In this document: in pieces, positions 49,084 to 58,033 of the stretch
How the letters are laid out: each line of letters begins with the position of its first letter
Position numbering within the stretch: the stretch's first letter is position 1
Origin: an uncultured Verrucomicrobiota bacterium
Lineage (GTDB): Bacteria > Verrucomicrobiota > Kiritimatiellia > CAIVKH01
Length of the DNA: 64,000 nucleotides
Assembly: GCA_937996795.1 (NCBI GenBank)
Contig: CALKUH010000039.1
Span: 65,727-129,726, forward strand
Direction of reading: 5' to 3'
Notes under the pieces: generated by a model
Told to the model about the DNA's origin: nothing
Seen by the model: only the letters and a program-made list of their open reading frames with translations
The model's database searches: none
Position numbers and translations under genes: made by a program

Positions 49084-52000
49084 GGACTTCCCGCACGAGC
49101 GCGGAGAGGGCCGCGGGTTTAAATGGTTTCTGGAGGAAATTGAGGCCGGGCTTTACGTCGCTGCTCTCGATCAGGGCATCCTGCGCGTAGCCGGACATGT
49201 ACAGGATGCGGATCCCGGGGAACCGTTTCCGCATCTGCTCGGCCAGGCTCGTGCCGCCCATGAAGGGCATGACGATGTCGGTCAGCAGCAGATCGAATCG
49301 CGCGCCCTGTTCCTCGGCGATGCGCAGGGCCTCTCGTCCGTTGGCGGCCGCGACGACGCGATAGCCCTGCTGGGCGAGCAGCTTTGCGGCGAGCTGGCGG
49401 ACCATGTCCTCGTCCTCGACCAGCAGGATCGACTCCGTGCCGCGCGCGTGCGCGTGCGCTTCGGCGCGAGGCGGGGCGGCCTCCTGCCCATCCACGCGCG
49501 GCAGGTAGATGGAGAACGTGGAGCCCTGTCCGGGCGTGGAGTCCACGAGGATCGATCCGCCGCTTTGCTGGACGATGCCGTACACCATGGAGAGGCCGAG
49601 GCCCGTGCCTTTGCCCACCTCCTTGGTGGTGAAGAAAGGCTCGAAGATGCGCTCCTTGATGGACGGGTCCATGCCTTTGCCGTTGTCGCAGACCTCGAGC
49701 ACGATGTAGGCGCCGGGCTCGACGGAATAGGGCTCCCGGGTGAGGCGGTGCATCAGGTCGATCCGCGTGGTGCGCAGGATCAGGCGCCCGCCACAGGGCA
49801 TCGCGTCGCGCGCATTGACGGAGAGGTTGATGATCATCTGCTCCATCTGCCCGGCGTCCACGCGCGTGAGGCCGGGGTCGGGATCGAGCTCCGTGACGAG
49901 TTCGATGTCCTCGCCGATCAGCCGCCGCAGCATCTTCTGCAGATCGAGCACGATCGTGTTGAGATTCATCAGGCGCGGTTCGAGCACCTGTTTGCGGCTG
50001 AACGCCAGCAACTGGCGGGTCAGCCCGTGCGCGCGCTCGGCCGCCTTGGAGATTTCCTCCAACTCGTGGCGCATGGCGTGCCCGGCGGGCAATTCCTCCA
50101 TCAGCAGGTCGGTGTAGCCGCTGATCGCGGTGAGCAGGTTGTTGAAATCGTGCGCGACGCCGCCGGCGAGACGCCCGACCGCTTCCATTTTCTGCGAGTG
50201 GCGGAGCAATTCCTCGCTGTGGCGCAGCGCGTCCTCCGTCTTCCTGCGTTCCGTGATGTCGCGGGCGTTGATGACATAGAAGCGCTGGCCTCCGCGCGAT
50301 TCGAGCTGCTTGGCGGCGCTCTCGAAGTAGCGCCAGCTCCCGTCGCGGTGGCGGAGGCGGAACTCGGCCATGCGGATGGCGGCGGGTTGGGACAGCATCA
50401 CCTTGCGGACCTGCATCAGGTTGAAGGCATCCTCCGGGTGGAGCAGGGCGCCCGCGCTGCGGCCCGCGAGTTCGGACGGCTGGTAGCCGAGCGTGCGTTC
50501 CACGGCCGGGCTGAGATAGGTCAGGATGCCCTGGCCGTCGACGATGGCGATGACGTCGGACACATTTTCGATCAGGGACCGGTAGTGCTCCTCCCGGGCG
50601 CGAAGGGTTTCCTCCGCTCCGCGCCGGGCGATGGCCGCGCCGATGGAGCCCGCGACGGTCTTGAGCAGGTCCTCGTCGCTCGCGTTCCACGCGCGCGTCA
50701 GGTCGGTGTCGTCAAACCCCGCCACCCCCCAGAAGCGGTCGCCGCTGATGACGGGCACGAGCAGGATGCTGCGCAGGTCCGGCGGGGTTTCGCGGTCGGG
50801 TTCGTGCAGGAAGTCCAGGATAAGGCCGCTGATGGGCTGGCCGGCCGCGAGGATGTCGTACCAGCGGGGCAGCAGTTCGTCATACGCAATGCTGCGCGGG
50901 GTGGGGGCCTTTCGCTCCTCCACATTCCGCGTCCACAGGAATCGCGCCTGGAGGCTGCGCAAGCCGGAGCGGCCATCGAAGGTGTTTTCAAACAAATAGA
51001 CGCGATCGACGGCGGCCGCCTCGCCGAGCAATTCCAGCGCGCGCCGCAGCGCCTGGTCCAGGTCCGGCGCATGCAGCAGTTCGTGCGTGGCCTGGGCGAC
51101 GCCGCGGAGCAGGCGGTCCCGCGCATCGAGCAGCCGTTCGGAATCGCGGCGGCCAAACAGCGCGCCGAGGCTGCCGGCCATGGTGTGGATCAGCGCCTCT
51201 TCGTTCACCGACCACACACGATCCCGGTGACAATCGTCGAATCCAAGGAATCCCCACAGGCTCTGCCCGACCTGGATCGGCACACACAGGATGGAGCGGA
51301 TGTGCTGGGCCTGCAGGAAGGCGCGTTCCGTATCCGGAAAATCGCTCACAACACCGGTGTAGGGTTTGCCGGCCTGCAGCGAGCGCAGCAGGCGCGTGAA
51401 CATCGGGTCGAACGCCATGCCTTGCAGGTCGGGGTTTCCGATTTGCGGTTCGGTGCGGCCGCTGCACCACTCGAACAGTTGATCGGTGAGCGGTTCACCG
51501 CTTTTCGGATGGCTCCTGTTGCGGAAGATATAGGCGCGGTCCACGTCCATCGCCTCGCCCAGCGTGCGCAACATGCCCGGTATGCTCTGGTCGAGTTCGC
51601 CACCTGTCAGCAGCAGGTGCGTGGCTTGCGCGACCGCTTGCAGCAGGCGATCGCGCTGGCGCAGGCCTTCCTCCCAGCGTCGCCGGTCCGTGATGTCCAC
51701 GCAGGAGCCGATCAGGCCCATGAACGCGCCGTCGCGGTCGAATTGTGGCGCGCCGGTGCTCAAGAGCCAGCGGTGGTCGTCGTCCCACCGGCGCAGGCGG
51801 AATTCCTGCGTGAAGCCGTCCTGGTCCCGGTGCGCGCGGGCGAGCGCGCGCCGACAGGCCGCGACATCGTCCTCGTGCACGCCGAGTTCCCAGCCGCCGC
51901 CGACCTCCTGTTCCAGTGAACGTCCGCGAAATTCAAGCCAGCGCTGGTTGAGAAAGACCATTTCCCCCGCGGCGTTGGTCATCCACAGCATCGCGGGCGC

Positions 52001-52441
52001 CTGGTCCGCCAGCCGGCGGAAACGCGCCTCGTCCTGGCGTCCGCCCGGCGAGCGCAGCCAGGCCGCGCTGCGTCGAAGGTGTTCCACCAGCGAAAGAGGC
52101 TCGGTCGCGGACGCGGTGTCCGGCGACGCGACGCTGCGCGGCTCCGTGCCCGCCGGAGGCGACGCGCCGTCCAGCCCGATCACGGGGATTGTGAGGCCGA
52201 GCGCGCGTGTGCAGGAGGACACGACCCCCACATGGATGGGCCCGCCGGTTACCGGTGCGAGGATGACATCCCAGCGCTCTTCCGCGAGCACCTGCTTGAG
52301 GTCGCCCTCGCTGCCGACCTCGCGTGTGTGAAGGTCAAAGCCGCCGTGTCGCAACTCCTGCACCCACGCCATCGCATGTTCATGCGACGCGCCGGCGATT
52401 AACACGGCGATGTGCTCGGCACTGTTGGGTGATCGGGCCAC
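49070..52441 (-). CDS. Hybrid histidine kinase (PAS-GAF-GAF-PAS-HisKA-HATPase-REC)
   Basis: 1123 residues from a GTG start. No membrane helix, so it senses inside the cell. Order: a receiver-like N-terminus without the usual Asp (10-100), PAS (about 140-255), GAF (about 265-435), a second GAF (about 445-615), PAS (about 625-745), HisKA with phospho-acceptor His in RLAGGVAHDFNNLLTAI, HATPase with NLSVNARDAM, DNGKGMD and GTGLGLSMVYGIV, and a C-terminal receiver with the Asp in LLLTDIVMPFMGG. The output partner is not encoded nearby. The start codon lies within an inverted repeat and 11 bases from a -10 box. Confidence 0.93.
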   Translation of the reverse strand: MARSPNSAEHIAVLIAGASHEHAMAWVQELRHGGFDLHTREVGSEGDLKQVLAEERWDVILAPVTGGPIHVGVVSSCTRALGLTIPVIGLDGASPPAGTEPRSVASPDTASATEPLSLVEHLRRSAAWLRSPGGRQDEARFRRLADQAPAMLWMTNAAGEMVFLNQRWLEFRGRSLEQEVGGGWELGVHEDDVAACRRALARAHRDQDGFTQEFRLRRWDDDHRWLLSTGAPQFDRDGAFMGLIGSCVDITDRRRWEEGLRQRDRLLQAVAQATHLLLTGGELDQSIPGMLRTLGEAMDVDRAYIFRNRSHPKSGEPLTDQLFEWCSGRTEPQIGNPDLQGMAFDPMFTRLLRSLQAGKPYTGVVSDFPDTERAFLQAQHIRSILCVPIQVGQSLWGFLGFDDCHRDRVWSVNEEALIHTMAGSLGALFGRRDSERLLDARDRLLRGVAQATHELLHAPDLDQALRRALELLGEAAAVDRVYLFENTFDGRSGLRSLQARFLWTRNVEERKAPTPRSIAYDELLPRWYDILAAGQPISGLILDFLHEPDRETPPDLRSILLVPVISGDRFWGVAGFDDTDLTRAWNASDEDLLKTVAGSIGAAIARRGAEETLRAREEHYRSLIENVSDVIAIVDGQGILTYLSPAVERTLGYQPSELAGRSAGALLHPEDAFNLMQVRKVMLSQPAAIRMAEFRLRHRDGSWRYFESAAKQLESRGGQRFYVINARDITERRKTEDALRHSEELLRHSQKMEAVGRLAGGVAHDFNNLLTAISGYTDLLMEELPAGHAMRHELEEISKAAERAHGLTRQLLAFSRKQVLEPRLMNLNTIVLDLQKMLRRLIGEDIELVTELDPDPGLTRVDAGQMEQMIINLSVNARDAMPCGGRLILRTTRIDLMHRLTREPYSVEPGAYIVLEVCDNGKGMDPSIKERIFEPFFTTKEVGKGTGLGLSMVYGIVQQSGGSILVDSTPGQGSTFSIYLPRVDGQEAAPPRAEAHAHARGTESILLVEDEDMVRQLAAKLLAQQGYRVVAAANGREALRIAEEQGARFDLLLTDIVMPFMGGTSLAEQMRKRFPGIRILYMSGYAQDALIESSDVKPGLNFLQKPFKPAALSALVREVLDAR

Positions 52442-52472
52442 GGTGTATGCAGAGCATACCCGTTGGCCCGAT
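52432..52472. promoter_or_regulatory. Imperfect inverted repeat spanning the kinase start codon
   Basis: Outer arms ATCGGGCCA / TGGCCCGAT and inner arms GTATGC / GCATAC around AGA; 16 of 19 positions pair. It covers the GTG start and the -10 box of the kinase gene, and also follows the tpx stop by 41 bases. It could be an operator, a start-sequestering hairpin or the end of the tpx transcript. Confidence 0.5.
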
Positions 52473-52481
52473 TATGATCAA
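52453..52481 (-). promoter_or_regulatory. Candidate promoter of the hybrid kinase gene (TTGATC-17-TATGCT)
   Basis: On the minus strand TTGATC (52476-52481) and TATGCT (52453-52458), spacer 17, ending 11 bases before the GTG. Same -35 box as the Mla operon promoter. Confidence 0.45.
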
Positions 52482-52513
52482 CAGTCGATTGGACGGGCAG
52501 TTAAGTCCGCTGT

Positions 52514-53020
52514 TCAGGCCTTCGCCAGCGCGGCGAGCACCTGGGCGTAGTCGGGCTCCTGCGCGATTTCCGGCACCTGCTGCGCGTGCACGATCGTGTT
52601 GTTGGCGCTGAGCACCAGCACCGCGCGGCTCATGAGCCCCGCGAGCGGTCCATCCACGATCTGTACGCCGAAGGTTCTGCCGAAGTTCGGCGAGCGCATC
52701 GTGGAGAGGTTGACGATGTGGCTCAGTTTTTCGGAATCGCAGAACCGCTTTTGCGCGAACGGAAGGTCCGCGGAAATGTTGATGATGACCGCGTCCTTGT
52801 GCGCGGCCGCCTCCTGGTTGAACCGGCGCGCGGACATCTGGCAGATGCCGGTGTCGAGCGAGGGCACGATGTTCAGCACCTTCTTCTTGCCCGCGAATGT
52901 CGCGAGCGTGGCATCGGACAGGTCCCCCGCGGTGAGGGTGAAGTCCGGGCATGCGGCGCCCGGGGCGGGCAGTGAGCCGCTGGTGTGGATGGGGGATCCT
53001 TTGAATGTAATCGTCGCCAT
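52514..53020 (-). CDS. tpx: Thiol peroxidase
   Basis: 168 residues, preceded by AGGAGG. Tpx features: MATITFKGSPIHTSGSLPAPG, peroxidatic Cys60 in VPSLDTGICQMSARRFN and resolving Cys94 in QKRFCDSEKLS, the normal 34-residue separation. It reduces hydrogen and alkyl peroxides using thioredoxin. Stand-alone gene with a good promoter. Confidence 0.97.
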   Translation of the reverse strand: MATITFKGSPIHTSGSLPAPGAACPDFTLTAGDLSDATLATFAGKKKVLNIVPSLDTGICQMSARRFNQEAAAHKDAVIINISADLPFAQKRFCDSEKLSHIVNLSTMRSPNFGRTFGVQIVDGPLAGLMSRAVLVLSANNTIVHAQQVPEIAQEPDYAQVLAALAKA

Positions 53021-53046
53021 GGAACGTCCTCCTGAATTGGACGCGT

Positions 53047-53074
53047 ACTATACCGCTTTCCCCTGCGCGTGCAA
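53047..53074 (-). promoter_or_regulatory. Promoter of tpx (TTGCAC-16-TATAGT)
   Basis: On the minus strand TTGCAC (53069-53074) and TATAGT (53047-53052), 16 bases apart, followed by a leader of about 20 bases holding AGGAGG. This is an ordinary leadered promoter, in contrast to the leaderless candidates. Confidence 0.55.
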
Positions 53075-53176
53075 CGCGCGCGGGACAAAAAATCCTCATT
53101 TCGCATCGCGCCCGCACATCGCTTGAAATTTCCGCGCCTGCCGTGCTAACGTGCTGCCAACAAGAAGGAATCTTCG

Positions 53177-53887
53177 ATGAACATGTCTTTGGTCCATTCG
53201 CTTCGCCGCCGCATCCTGGGCGTTTCGCTGCTGGGGGCGTTGCTTCTCAGCGCGTGGCCGGCCCACGCGTTTACCCTCATCGTGGCGCCTGCGCGCTACT
53301 CCGTCATGCAGGTTGCGATGGATGTCCTCCAGCGCTCGCCTGCCGTGCTGGTGTCCTACCAGGGCGAGCCCGACAGCGCGGAGCCGCGCCTCCACGCGTG
53401 GAACGGCAGGGAATGGGTCGCCGTCTCCATGAAGGATTTCCGTGAAGCCAGTTTCCTCCAGCGCGTTCCGGATGGCACGGTGCTGATTGGAAACGACGAT
53501 GTGTTGCCGAAGGTCCTCCAGGACGCCGCCTCGTGGTCGCCGCGCGTGGATCGCGTCACCGATTTGTCCACCGGCGCGCTGGTTAATGAATTCGGACGCG
53601 TGTTGAAGTGGCGCACCGCCGACTGGAAGTGGTTTTCCAAGCGCTACAACCTTGATCTCAAGGACGAGTCCGAGCCGCGCCGCCGCTCCAGCTGGTATGA
53701 TCAGCCCGGTCCGCTGCCGGATCGCCCGAAACTGATTCCCCATCGCCCTTCAGCGCCCGCCGACGGCACGCCGGTTCCGGTGGTCACACTTGAGGCCGCG
53801 CCCGTCGATCCGGTCGATGTCGAACCGGTGGCGGCGGAACCCGTCGTGGAACCTGCGACGGAACCTGTATCGGAGCCGGTGCCCTGA
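53177..53887 (+). CDS. Exported protein with Pro/Glu/Val-rich tail, unknown function
   Basis: 236 residues, with AGAAGGA before the start. Signal peptide at about 1-30 (LGVSLLGALLLSAWPAHAFT). A globular part of about 31-175 begins LIVAPARYSVMQVAMDVLQRSPAVLVSYQG and contains FLQRVPDGTVLIGNDDVLPKVL. The last 55 residues repeat short PV/EP units (VDPVDVEPVAAEPVVEPATE), a likely extended periplasmic tail. A possible promoter is TTGAAA (53123-53128) with GCTAAC (53145-53150). Not recognised; a small lipoprotein gene follows after 14 bases. Confidence 0.7.
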   Translation: MNMSLVHSLRRRILGVSLLGALLLSAWPAHAFTLIVAPARYSVMQVAMDVLQRSPAVLVSYQGEPDSAEPRLHAWNGREWVAVSMKDFREASFLQRVPDGTVLIGNDDVLPKVLQDAASWSPRVDRVTDLSTGALVNEFGRVLKWRTADWKWFSKRYNLDLKDESEPRRRSSWYDQPGPLPDRPKLIPHRPSAPADGTPVPVVTLEAAPVDPVDVEPVAAEPVVEPATEPVSEPVP

Positions 53888-53901
53888 ACAACCGGCCCGC
53901 G

Positions 53902-54243
53902 ATGCGACCCGCTCTTTCCCTCCTGCTCGCGGGGGGGCTCCTCATGGCGACCGGATGTCAGGCACTTCGCGTGCGCGAAGAGGAAAAGCCGGTGGCCGAG
54001 ACGGTGCTGATGGTTGCCCGCGGCGCGAATGAGACGGTGCTGAGTTGGAACACGACGCCCGGCGCCCAGTATCTGGTGCTCTTCGCGGATCGCCGCGACG
54101 GCAAGGCCAAGTGGCAGCCGCTGCCGGGTGCCTCGCTCGTCAGGGGTGACGGGCAACCCGCCACCTTCAAGGACAAGGTGCCGGGCACACAGGCCCGTTT
54201 TTATCGGATCGAAGTCATTCCGCCGTCTGGTCGGCGGCCTTGA
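53902..54243 (+). CDS. Small lipoprotein
   Basis: 113 residues. Lipobox LMATGC gives Cys19 as the lipid site. The remainder (VAETVLMVARGANETVLSWNTTPGAQYLVLFADRR...FYRIEVIPP) is strand-rich and resembles a single fibronectin type III-like domain. Its last 29 bases overlap the end of the oppositely oriented phosphodiesterase gene. Function unknown; co-transcribed with the exported protein upstream. Confidence 0.75.
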   Translation: MRPALSLLLAGGLLMATGCQALRVREEEKPVAETVLMVARGANETVLSWNTTPGAQYLVLFADRRDGKAKWQPLPGASLVRGDGQPATFKDKVPGTQARFYRIEVIPPSGRRP

Positions 54244-55153
54244 ACACCGCGATCACGGGGCGATGGTCCGACGCCATGTCGGCATTCGGATCGCGCGGCA
54301 GATAGCTTTTTTCGCGCACCAGTTCCGGCCACATGGATGCCGCCGGCAGGATGTAGTCGATGCGCGCGTATTCCTCCTGGTAGTCCCAGAGGTGCGTCCA
54401 CAGGTCGCCCACATAGTCGCGCGGGCGCACGTCGAAGAGATTCGCGGGGCGTCCGATCAGTTCGCGCAGCGGCGAGGAATTGACCTGATCGTTCATATCC
54501 CCGACGACCACGATGTTCATGTTCCGGTTGCGATCAATCATGCGGCGCACGTGTTTGTTGAGCAGGCGCGCCTCGTTTCGGCGCATCTCCGTCTGGCCCA
54601 GCGGGTGGAACAATTTTGACTTCAGGTGCGCGTTGATCAGGCGGAACCGGTACTGCTTGTTCACCTGGATGTCCACCACGAGGAACCCGCGCTGGACAGG
54701 GAGTTCCTCCCCGCCCAGGGTGTAGGATTCGTTGGTGATGTTGTAGCGGCCCATGATGGGGAAACGCGAGAGGGCGCCCAGCCCCACGGTGGAATGCGGC
54801 AGGATGAAATACTCCGTGTACGGGTAGTCGTGGCCCGCCGCCTTCAACCGCTGGCAGAGGATCTCGAAGGAGTCCGCGTCGCCGATTTCCTGGATCGCCA
54901 GCACGTCGGGACTCGCGTTCGTGATGACCGCGACGACCGCCGCGATCTGTTCCTCCGGTTTGAAGTTGTCCTTCTGGCCGTCCTTGTCGCGATCCTCGTA
55001 GCTGAAGCGCCAGAGGTTGTAGCTCATCAGCGTGAACTCGTCCGGGGCGGGCGGCTCGGGGCGGGTGCGCAGCTTCTCCCCGGCGACGCCGTGGATCGAG
55101 GAGGCGAGAAACAGGATGACCGCGGCCAGGCGCGGGAACGGAAGGCGTATCAT
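54215..55153 (-). CDS. Exported endonuclease/exonuclease/phosphatase-family protein
   Basis: 312 residues with a signal peptide (LAAVILFLASSIHGVAG). EEP-fold motifs: TLMSYNLWRFSYED, the metal-binding Glu in VLAIQEIGDADSF, NAHLKSK, VVVGDMNDQ with its Asp/Asn, and the final SDHRPVIAVF. The family hydrolyses phosphodiesters or phosphomonoesters of nucleic acids or lipids outside the cytoplasm. It lies 3 bases after the TPR gene on the same strand and converges, with a 29-base overlap, on the lipoprotein gene. Confidence 0.9.
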   Translation of the reverse strand: MIRLPFPRLAAVILFLASSIHGVAGEKLRTRPEPPAPDEFTLMSYNLWRFSYEDRDKDGQKDNFKPEEQIAAVVAVITNASPDVLAIQEIGDADSFEILCQRLKAAGHDYPYTEYFILPHSTVGLGALSRFPIMGRYNITNESYTLGGEELPVQRGFLVVDIQVNKQYRFRLINAHLKSKLFHPLGQTEMRRNEARLLNKHVRRMIDRNRNMNIVVVGDMNDQVNSSPLRELIGRPANLFDVRPRDYVGDLWTHLWDYQEEYARIDYILPAASMWPELVREKSYLPRDPNADMASDHRPVIAVFKAADQTAE

Positions 55154-55156
55154 GCG

Positions 55157-56536
55157 TCAGTTCTTTCGGTAGGCGGTTTCGATTTTCGCTTCCACGTCGC
55201 GATAGCCGATGTCGACCGAATAGATTTCCTTGAAGAGGCTTACGGCCTTTTCCGGTTTGCCCAGCGCTTCGTACATCGTGCCGAGTTCGTAAAGGATGTC
55301 CTTCTTCGTCTCGTCCATCAACTGCAACTCGGCCGACGCCTTCTCCATCTGTTCTACGGCAATGTCGTACTGCTGCTTCTGCTTGAAGCACAGCGCGAGG
55401 TAGTACAGCGAGCGCGTGCGCCGCTGCGGGTGCTGCTGCGAGCGCTGGAACTGCTGGATCGCCTCGTTGAGCATGCCGCGTTCGTACAAGAGCACGCCGA
55501 ATTCATACTTGAGCTGCAGGTCGTTCGGATAGCGCGTCACGCGGGTTTCCGCGTCCTTGAAGATGAAGGCGTCGCGTTCCGCGCGCTTCGCCGCCACCGC
55601 CGCCTCGTTGCCCGCCGCCTTGAACTTCTCGATTTCCTTGTCGATCTGGTCGAGGCGGATCGCGCTGATCAGCCGATCGATCTGCGGGTCGGCGCCGCCG
55701 GTCGTCTGCTGGGCCTGGTCCAGCGCGGCGAGGGCCTCGTCGTAGCGCTCCGCCTTCGCGAGCAGTTCGGCATAGGCGCGTTTGTAGTTCACGTTGTTCG
55801 GCTCGCGCTCCATCTTGGCGCGCGTTTCCTCGAGCAGGTTGTCCACATCGCGCGAGGTCTTCACGGCCTTCGACTGCTGTTCGAGCAGGGTGGCCTGCTT
55901 CGAATCCTTCATCACATCGCGGTAGGAAGTGGCCTCGTTCCAGCGCCCGCGCTGCATCGTGTCCAGCGCGGTGGCGTCCTTGAGTTTCTTGAGCGCGGCC
56001 GGGTCGGCCGGCTTGAGGCGCACGAGTTCCTCGTAGGCCAGGCGCGCGTCGTGCATGCGGTCCACCTGCGTATAGAGCTCGGCGAGCCACTCGAGGGTCT
56101 TCGGGTCCTTCGGCGCATGTTCGCGCGCGATCTCGAGGTTCAGGATCGCGACCTCGGGATAGCCGGCCGCAAGGGCCGCCTGCGTCGCGGTGTTGATGAA
56201 CGTCGGGTTGAGCGGGTCCTTCCGGAGCAGGTCCTCCGACTCGCGCAGGGCTTCCTCGGGCTTTTTCTTCAGCAGCGACTGCACCTTGAGCAGGCCACCC
56301 GACCCGCTCAGGGTGCCGAACGCGCGGGTGAAGGCATTGGATTTCTGCTGCTTGGCCTTGGTGACCGCCGCGGCGCGCAGGAATTTTCGCGCCTTGAACA
56401 AGCCGGGACAGACTTCGAGCGCGAGCAGGAACATGTCCATCGCGTAGTCAAGGTTGCCCCGTTCAAACGAGGCCATGCCCTTTTCAAAATGTTCCTTCGC
56501 CTTGCGCGGCGCACTTTCCAACGCGACTTCAGCCAT
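55157..56536 (-). CDS. Tetratricopeptide-repeat protein
   Basis: 459 residues, start after GGGAG. No signal peptide. TPR-like helix pairs run through the protein: AKEHFEKGMASFERGNLDYAMDMFLLALEV at the start, KTLEWLAELYTQVDRMHDARLAYEELVRL near the middle, and LYYLALCFKQKQQYDIAVEQMEKA and LYELGTMYEALGKPEKAVSLFKEI at the end. Charged helices (about 210-330) may form a coiled coil. TPR proteins are scaffolds for protein complexes; partners unknown. First gene of a two-gene unit with the EEP protein. Confidence 0.9.
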   Translation of the reverse strand: MAEVALESAPRKAKEHFEKGMASFERGNLDYAMDMFLLALEVCPGLFKARKFLRAAAVTKAKQQKSNAFTRAFGTLSGSGGLLKVQSLLKKKPEEALRESEDLLRKDPLNPTFINTATQAALAAGYPEVAILNLEIAREHAPKDPKTLEWLAELYTQVDRMHDARLAYEELVRLKPADPAALKKLKDATALDTMQRGRWNEATSYRDVMKDSKQATLLEQQSKAVKTSRDVDNLLEETRAKMEREPNNVNYKRAYAELLAKAERYDEALAALDQAQQTTGGADPQIDRLISAIRLDQIDKEIEKFKAAGNEAAVAAKRAERDAFIFKDAETRVTRYPNDLQLKYEFGVLLYERGMLNEAIQQFQRSQQHPQRRTRSLYYLALCFKQKQQYDIAVEQMEKASAELQLMDETKKDILYELGTMYEALGKPEKAVSLFKEIYSVDIGYRDVEAKIETAYRKN

Positions 56537-56652
56537 TGAAAAACTCCCGTTGTCTCGAAAGAGAAAGCGTAGGCCACCGCATGCGAGGGGTCAAGACGCC
56601 GCTCATCGAATCGCTCTACCCGCGTTTGTCCAAACCCGGACGTATTCCAAGC

Positions 56653-56681
56653 TTGGCAAGTGTGGGGCGTTCGCGTTTAGT
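56653..56681 (+). promoter_or_regulatory. Candidate promoter of the kds-lpt-pts operon (TTGGCA-17-TTTAGT)
   Basis: -35 TTGGCA (56653-56658), -10 TTTAGT (56676-56681), spacer 17; the -10 box ends 13 bases before the kdsA ATG, leaving a leader of about 6 bases. Confidence 0.4.
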
Positions 56682-56694
56682 TTCGGGCGCGAGT

Positions 56695-57516
56695 ATGAAA
56701 ACGCGGACGGTACAGATTGGCGGGGTCAGGGTCGGGGGTGGGGCGTCGCTGGCGCTCATCGCCGGGCCGTGCATCATTGAGAGCCGGGCGGGGTGCCTCG
56801 ACCTGGCGCGCCGGCTGGCCGCACTGGCGGCGGAGGAGCGGATTCCGCTCATCTTCAAGGCCTCGTTCGACAAGGCGAACCGGTCCGCCATCACCTCGTT
56901 TCGCGGGCCCGGCCTCGTGGACGGGCTCACGATCCTTGCGGAAATCAAAGAGAAGACCGGCTTGCCGGTGCTGACGGACGTGCATGCGGTGGAGCAGGTG
57001 GCGCCGGTGTCCGAGGTGGTGGATGTCCTCCAGGTCCCCGCCTTTCTCTGCCGCCAGACCGACCTGCTGATTGCGTGCGGCGAGAGCGGGCGCGTCGTGA
57101 ATGTGAAGAAGGGCCAGTTCCTCGCCCCGGGCGACATGGCCAACGTGGTGGATAAAATCGCCAGCACGGGGAACCGCAACATCCTGCTGACGGAGCGCGG
57201 CTCGACGTTCGGCTACCAGAATCTGGTCGTGGACATGCGCGCGCTGCCGCAGATGCGGGCGCTCGGCTATCCGGTGGTCTTTGACGCCACGCACAGCGTG
57301 CAGAAGCCGGGCGGCGGCGGCACCTATACCTCCGGCGATTCCACGATGGTGCCGGTGCTTGCCCGGGCGGCCGTGGCGGCGGGATGTGACGCGGTGTTCA
57401 TGGAAACCCATGTCAACCCGGCTCGCGCCAAGTCCGACAAGGACAACGCGATCGCGTTCCGCCACCTGCGGGGCGTATGGCGCACGCTGAGGAGCCTCCA
57501 TGCCGCTGTCGCCTGA
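56695..57516 (+). CDS. kdsA: 3-deoxy-D-manno-octulosonate 8-phosphate synthase
   Basis: 273 residues from the ATG after the promoter; the longer open frame upstream overlaps the divergent TPR gene's promoter. KdsA motifs: LIAGPCIIESRAGCLDLARRL, FKASFDKANRSAITSFRGPG, LTDVHAVEQV, VNVKKGQFLAPGDM, LLTERGSTFGYQNLVVDMRAL and DATHSVQKPGG. It condenses arabinose 5-phosphate with phosphoenolpyruvate to make the Kdo precursor of lipopolysaccharide. First gene of a long rightward operon. Confidence 0.97.
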   Translation: MKTRTVQIGGVRVGGGASLALIAGPCIIESRAGCLDLARRLAALAAEERIPLIFKASFDKANRSAITSFRGPGLVDGLTILAEIKEKTGLPVLTDVHAVEQVAPVSEVVDVLQVPAFLCRQTDLLIACGESGRVVNVKKGQFLAPGDMANVVDKIASTGNRNILLTERGSTFGYQNLVVDMRALPQMRALGYPVVFDATHSVQKPGGGGTYTSGDSTMVPVLARAAVAAGCDAVFMETHVNPARAKSDKDNAIAFRHLRGVWRTLRSLHAAVA

Positions 57517-58033
57517 AGAGCGCGCCGCGCGCGTGGAGGCGCTGGTTTTTGATGTGGACGGCGTGCTGACGCGCGGCGAACTGATCTACGGCCCGGGCGG
57601 GGAACTCAAGATCTTCGACGTGCAGGACGGACACGGCTTCGCGCTGGCCCGGCGCGCAGGCTTGAAACTCGCGCTGTTGAGCGGGCGCGGCGGCGAGGCG
57701 CTGCGCGCGCGCGCGGCGGACCTGCAGGTGGACGCGCTGCGCGAGGGCGCGGCGCGGAAAGGCGAGGCGCTGCGTGAACTCTGCGGCATCCTGCGTGTCA
57801 AACCGGAGCAGGTGTGCTATGTGGGGGATGACCTTATCGACCTGCCGGCGTTCCGCGCCGCGGGCTTCCCGGTGGCCGTGGCCAATGCGGTCCCCGAGGT
57901 GCGCGAGCGCGCGGCGTGGGTGACGGCGCGCCGGGGCGGCGAGGGCGCCGCGCGCGAGGTGATTGAGTTTGTGCTGAAGGCCCGCGGGGTGTGGGCGGGG
58001 ATTGTGAACGAATTTGCGGAGGGCGAAGGATGA
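57500..58033 (+). CDS. kdsC: Kdo 8-phosphate phosphatase (HAD family)
   Basis: 177 residues. HAD motif I ALVFDVDGVLTRGEL, motif II LLSGRGGEAL, the conserved Lys near RKGEALREL and motif III CYVGDDLIDLPAF match KdsC. It removes phosphate from the KdsA product. It overlaps kdsA by 17 bases and lptC by 4, so expression is coupled. Confidence 0.95.
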   Translation: MPLSPEERAARVEALVFDVDGVLTRGELIYGPGGELKIFDVQDGHGFALARRAGLKLALLSGRGGEALRARAADLQVDALREGAARKGEALRELCGILRVKPEQVCYVGDDLIDLPAFRAAGFPVAVANAVPEVRERAAWVTARRGGEGAAREVIEFVLKARGVWAGIVNEFAEGEG

